From positions 1 through 5,766 of the forward strand of contig DMJN01000129.1 of NCBI GenBank assembly GCA_003451715.1: a stretch of 5,766 nucleotides of DNA, read 5' to 3'. The position numbers and the translations under genes were made by a program. Every line of letters starts with the position of its first letter. Positions within the stretch are counted from its first letter, which is position 1. The notes under the pieces are model-generated. The model was not told where the DNA came from. It was given only the letters and a program-made list of their open reading frames with translations, and made no database searches. The DNA comes from Gammaproteobacteria bacterium. Lineage in GTDB: Bacteria > Pseudomonadota > Gammaproteobacteria > Pseudomonadales > Pseudohongiellaceae. Of this stretch, positions 5,074 through 5,766 are shown in pieces.

Positions 5074-5766
5074 TCAGTCATCCCCCGGCACATCGAACTC
5101 GATCTTCGGGAGGCGCGGCAGGGTACATAGATGAGGCGTCTTGTCATAGGATACGGCCGCCGGATCTTCGCCGCCCATCAGGTTCATGAAGCTGGCGCTG
5201 GTCTCATTCCCCAGACAGACTATGTTATCCCCACTGGCACCCGCTTTCACCAGACCGTCCCAGACAATATTGGGCGTATTAAGACCGCTTGCCTCATGCC
5301 AGGGCACCAATGAGCGATGGCGTGGCGCGGTGCCACCGCCGCGAAACTCGTTATCGTGGACGTAGATTTGTTCCGGGAATGGATCGTACTCGGGATCACT
5401 AACGGTGCGGCCACCGAGCGTAAAGCTATAAATCATGATATTGACGTTGCCGTTGTCCCAGAATTGATTCTCGAACACTTCGATATTGTCATTGGCTAAC
5501 ACCAGCAAGCCGGTACCCGGCGGAACATTACCGACGATATTGCCTTCCGGGGCGAAATTCTCCGTGTTGTTTCGATAAACCTCATTGCTGAACACGCGGG
5601 TCGCCTGACCACCTTGAACCTCCAGATTAGGCAGGTCAAACACCAGTATGCCACCGGTATTGTTGGTGGCCACATTGTCATAGACATCGGCAAAGGTAGA
5701 GTTCTCAATCTCGATACCGGCAACGTTGTACTCGGCTCGGGAATTTCGCACGATGATCTGGCTGGA
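5074..5766 (-). CDS. Parallel beta-helix repeat protein, C-terminal part
   Basis: The frame is open to the right edge, so the 5' part is missing; 230 C-terminal residues are present. The GTG at 5751 is probably an internal Val, because the reading frame continues upstream of it as SSQII. The sequence is a run of short strand-turn units rich in Asn and Gly: GIEIENSTFADVYDN, NNTGGILVFDL, TRVFSNEVYRNN, GTGLLVLANDNIEVFENQF, NIMIYSF and QIYVHDNEF. This is the pattern of a right-handed parallel beta-helix. The GGILVFDLPNLEVQGG and GNIVGNVPPGTG stretches resemble a family I recall as TIGR03805. Its members are secreted or lipoproteins often paired with a second uncharacterised family, TIGR03806. The C-terminal end leaves the helix and has two Cys (NIVCLGN and HLCTLP) that could form a disulfide. 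No catalytic residues can be assigned. No partner gene follows downstream, where the convergent regulator lies. Confidence 0.82.
   Translation of the reverse strand, partial: SSQIIVRNSRAEYNVAGIEIENSTFADVYDNVATNNTGGILVFDLPNLEVQGGQATRVFSNEVYRNNTENFAPEGNIVGNVPPGTGLLVLANDNIEVFENQFWDNGNVNIMIYSFTLGGRTVSDPEYDPFPEQIYVHDNEFRGGGTAPRHRSLVPWHEASGLNTPNIVWDGLVKAGASGDNIVCLGNETSASFMNLMGGEDPAAVSYDKTPHLCTLPRLPKIEFDVPGDD

Noticed and set aside
5131..5723. Three ORFs of 60-75 codons in other frames of the beta-helix gene
   Set aside because: They overlap the beta-helix frame, which has a clear repeat pattern and stays open to the window edge.

Overview
The window looks like ordinary chromosomal DNA of a free-living, probably marine, gammaproteobacterium or other Pseudomonadota. 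This rests on the moderate GC content, the tight gene packing, and the mix of families: an FG-GAP/VCBS propeller, an EamA exporter, a secreted Abhydrolase_10-type hydrolase and an HNE_0200-type beta-helix protein. The taxon is inferred from recalled family resemblance, not measured. I see no rRNA, tRNA, CRISPR array, insertion sequence, phage gene or integration site.

Left part (1-4095, all on the + strand). The window opens inside a gene for an FG-GAP/VCBS-repeat beta-propeller protein, whose last 330 residues are present. Eighteen bases later comes a 10-TM EamA-type (DMT superfamily) transporter that starts at GTG. After a 111-bp gap follows a complete gene for a large exported alpha/beta hydrolase-domain protein. 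It has a signal peptide, a GFSQSG nucleophile elbow and a late GGSQHG histidine. The gene should start at 2089, not at the upstream in-frame GTG at 2032. A perfect GC-rich hairpin (4103-4123) lies just past its stop, in the gap between two convergent genes.

Right part (4221-5766). A divergent pair occupies 4221-5072. An AHSA1-type SRPBCC protein is on the - strand and a small ArsR-family winged-helix regulator is on the + strand, with 63 bp between their start codons. An AT-rich perfect palindrome (10-bp arms, 4-bp spacer, 4694-4717) sits in that gap. Each arm carries a TATAAC -10-like box on its own outgoing strand, so one bound regulator dimer could shut both promoters. This is the clearest regulatory structure in the window. 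The regulator gene ends one base before the end of a convergent gene, the C-terminal part of a secreted parallel beta-helix repeat protein that runs off the right edge.

The genes read as three or four independent units, not one pathway. The propeller and transporter genes may be co-transcribed. The hydrolase probably has its own leader. The ArsR/SRPBCC pair is a self-contained regulatory module. I found nothing that amounts to a clearly new system. The points most worth checking are the shared palindromic operator with a near-leaderless regulator gene, the unclear transporter start, and the one-base convergent junction.
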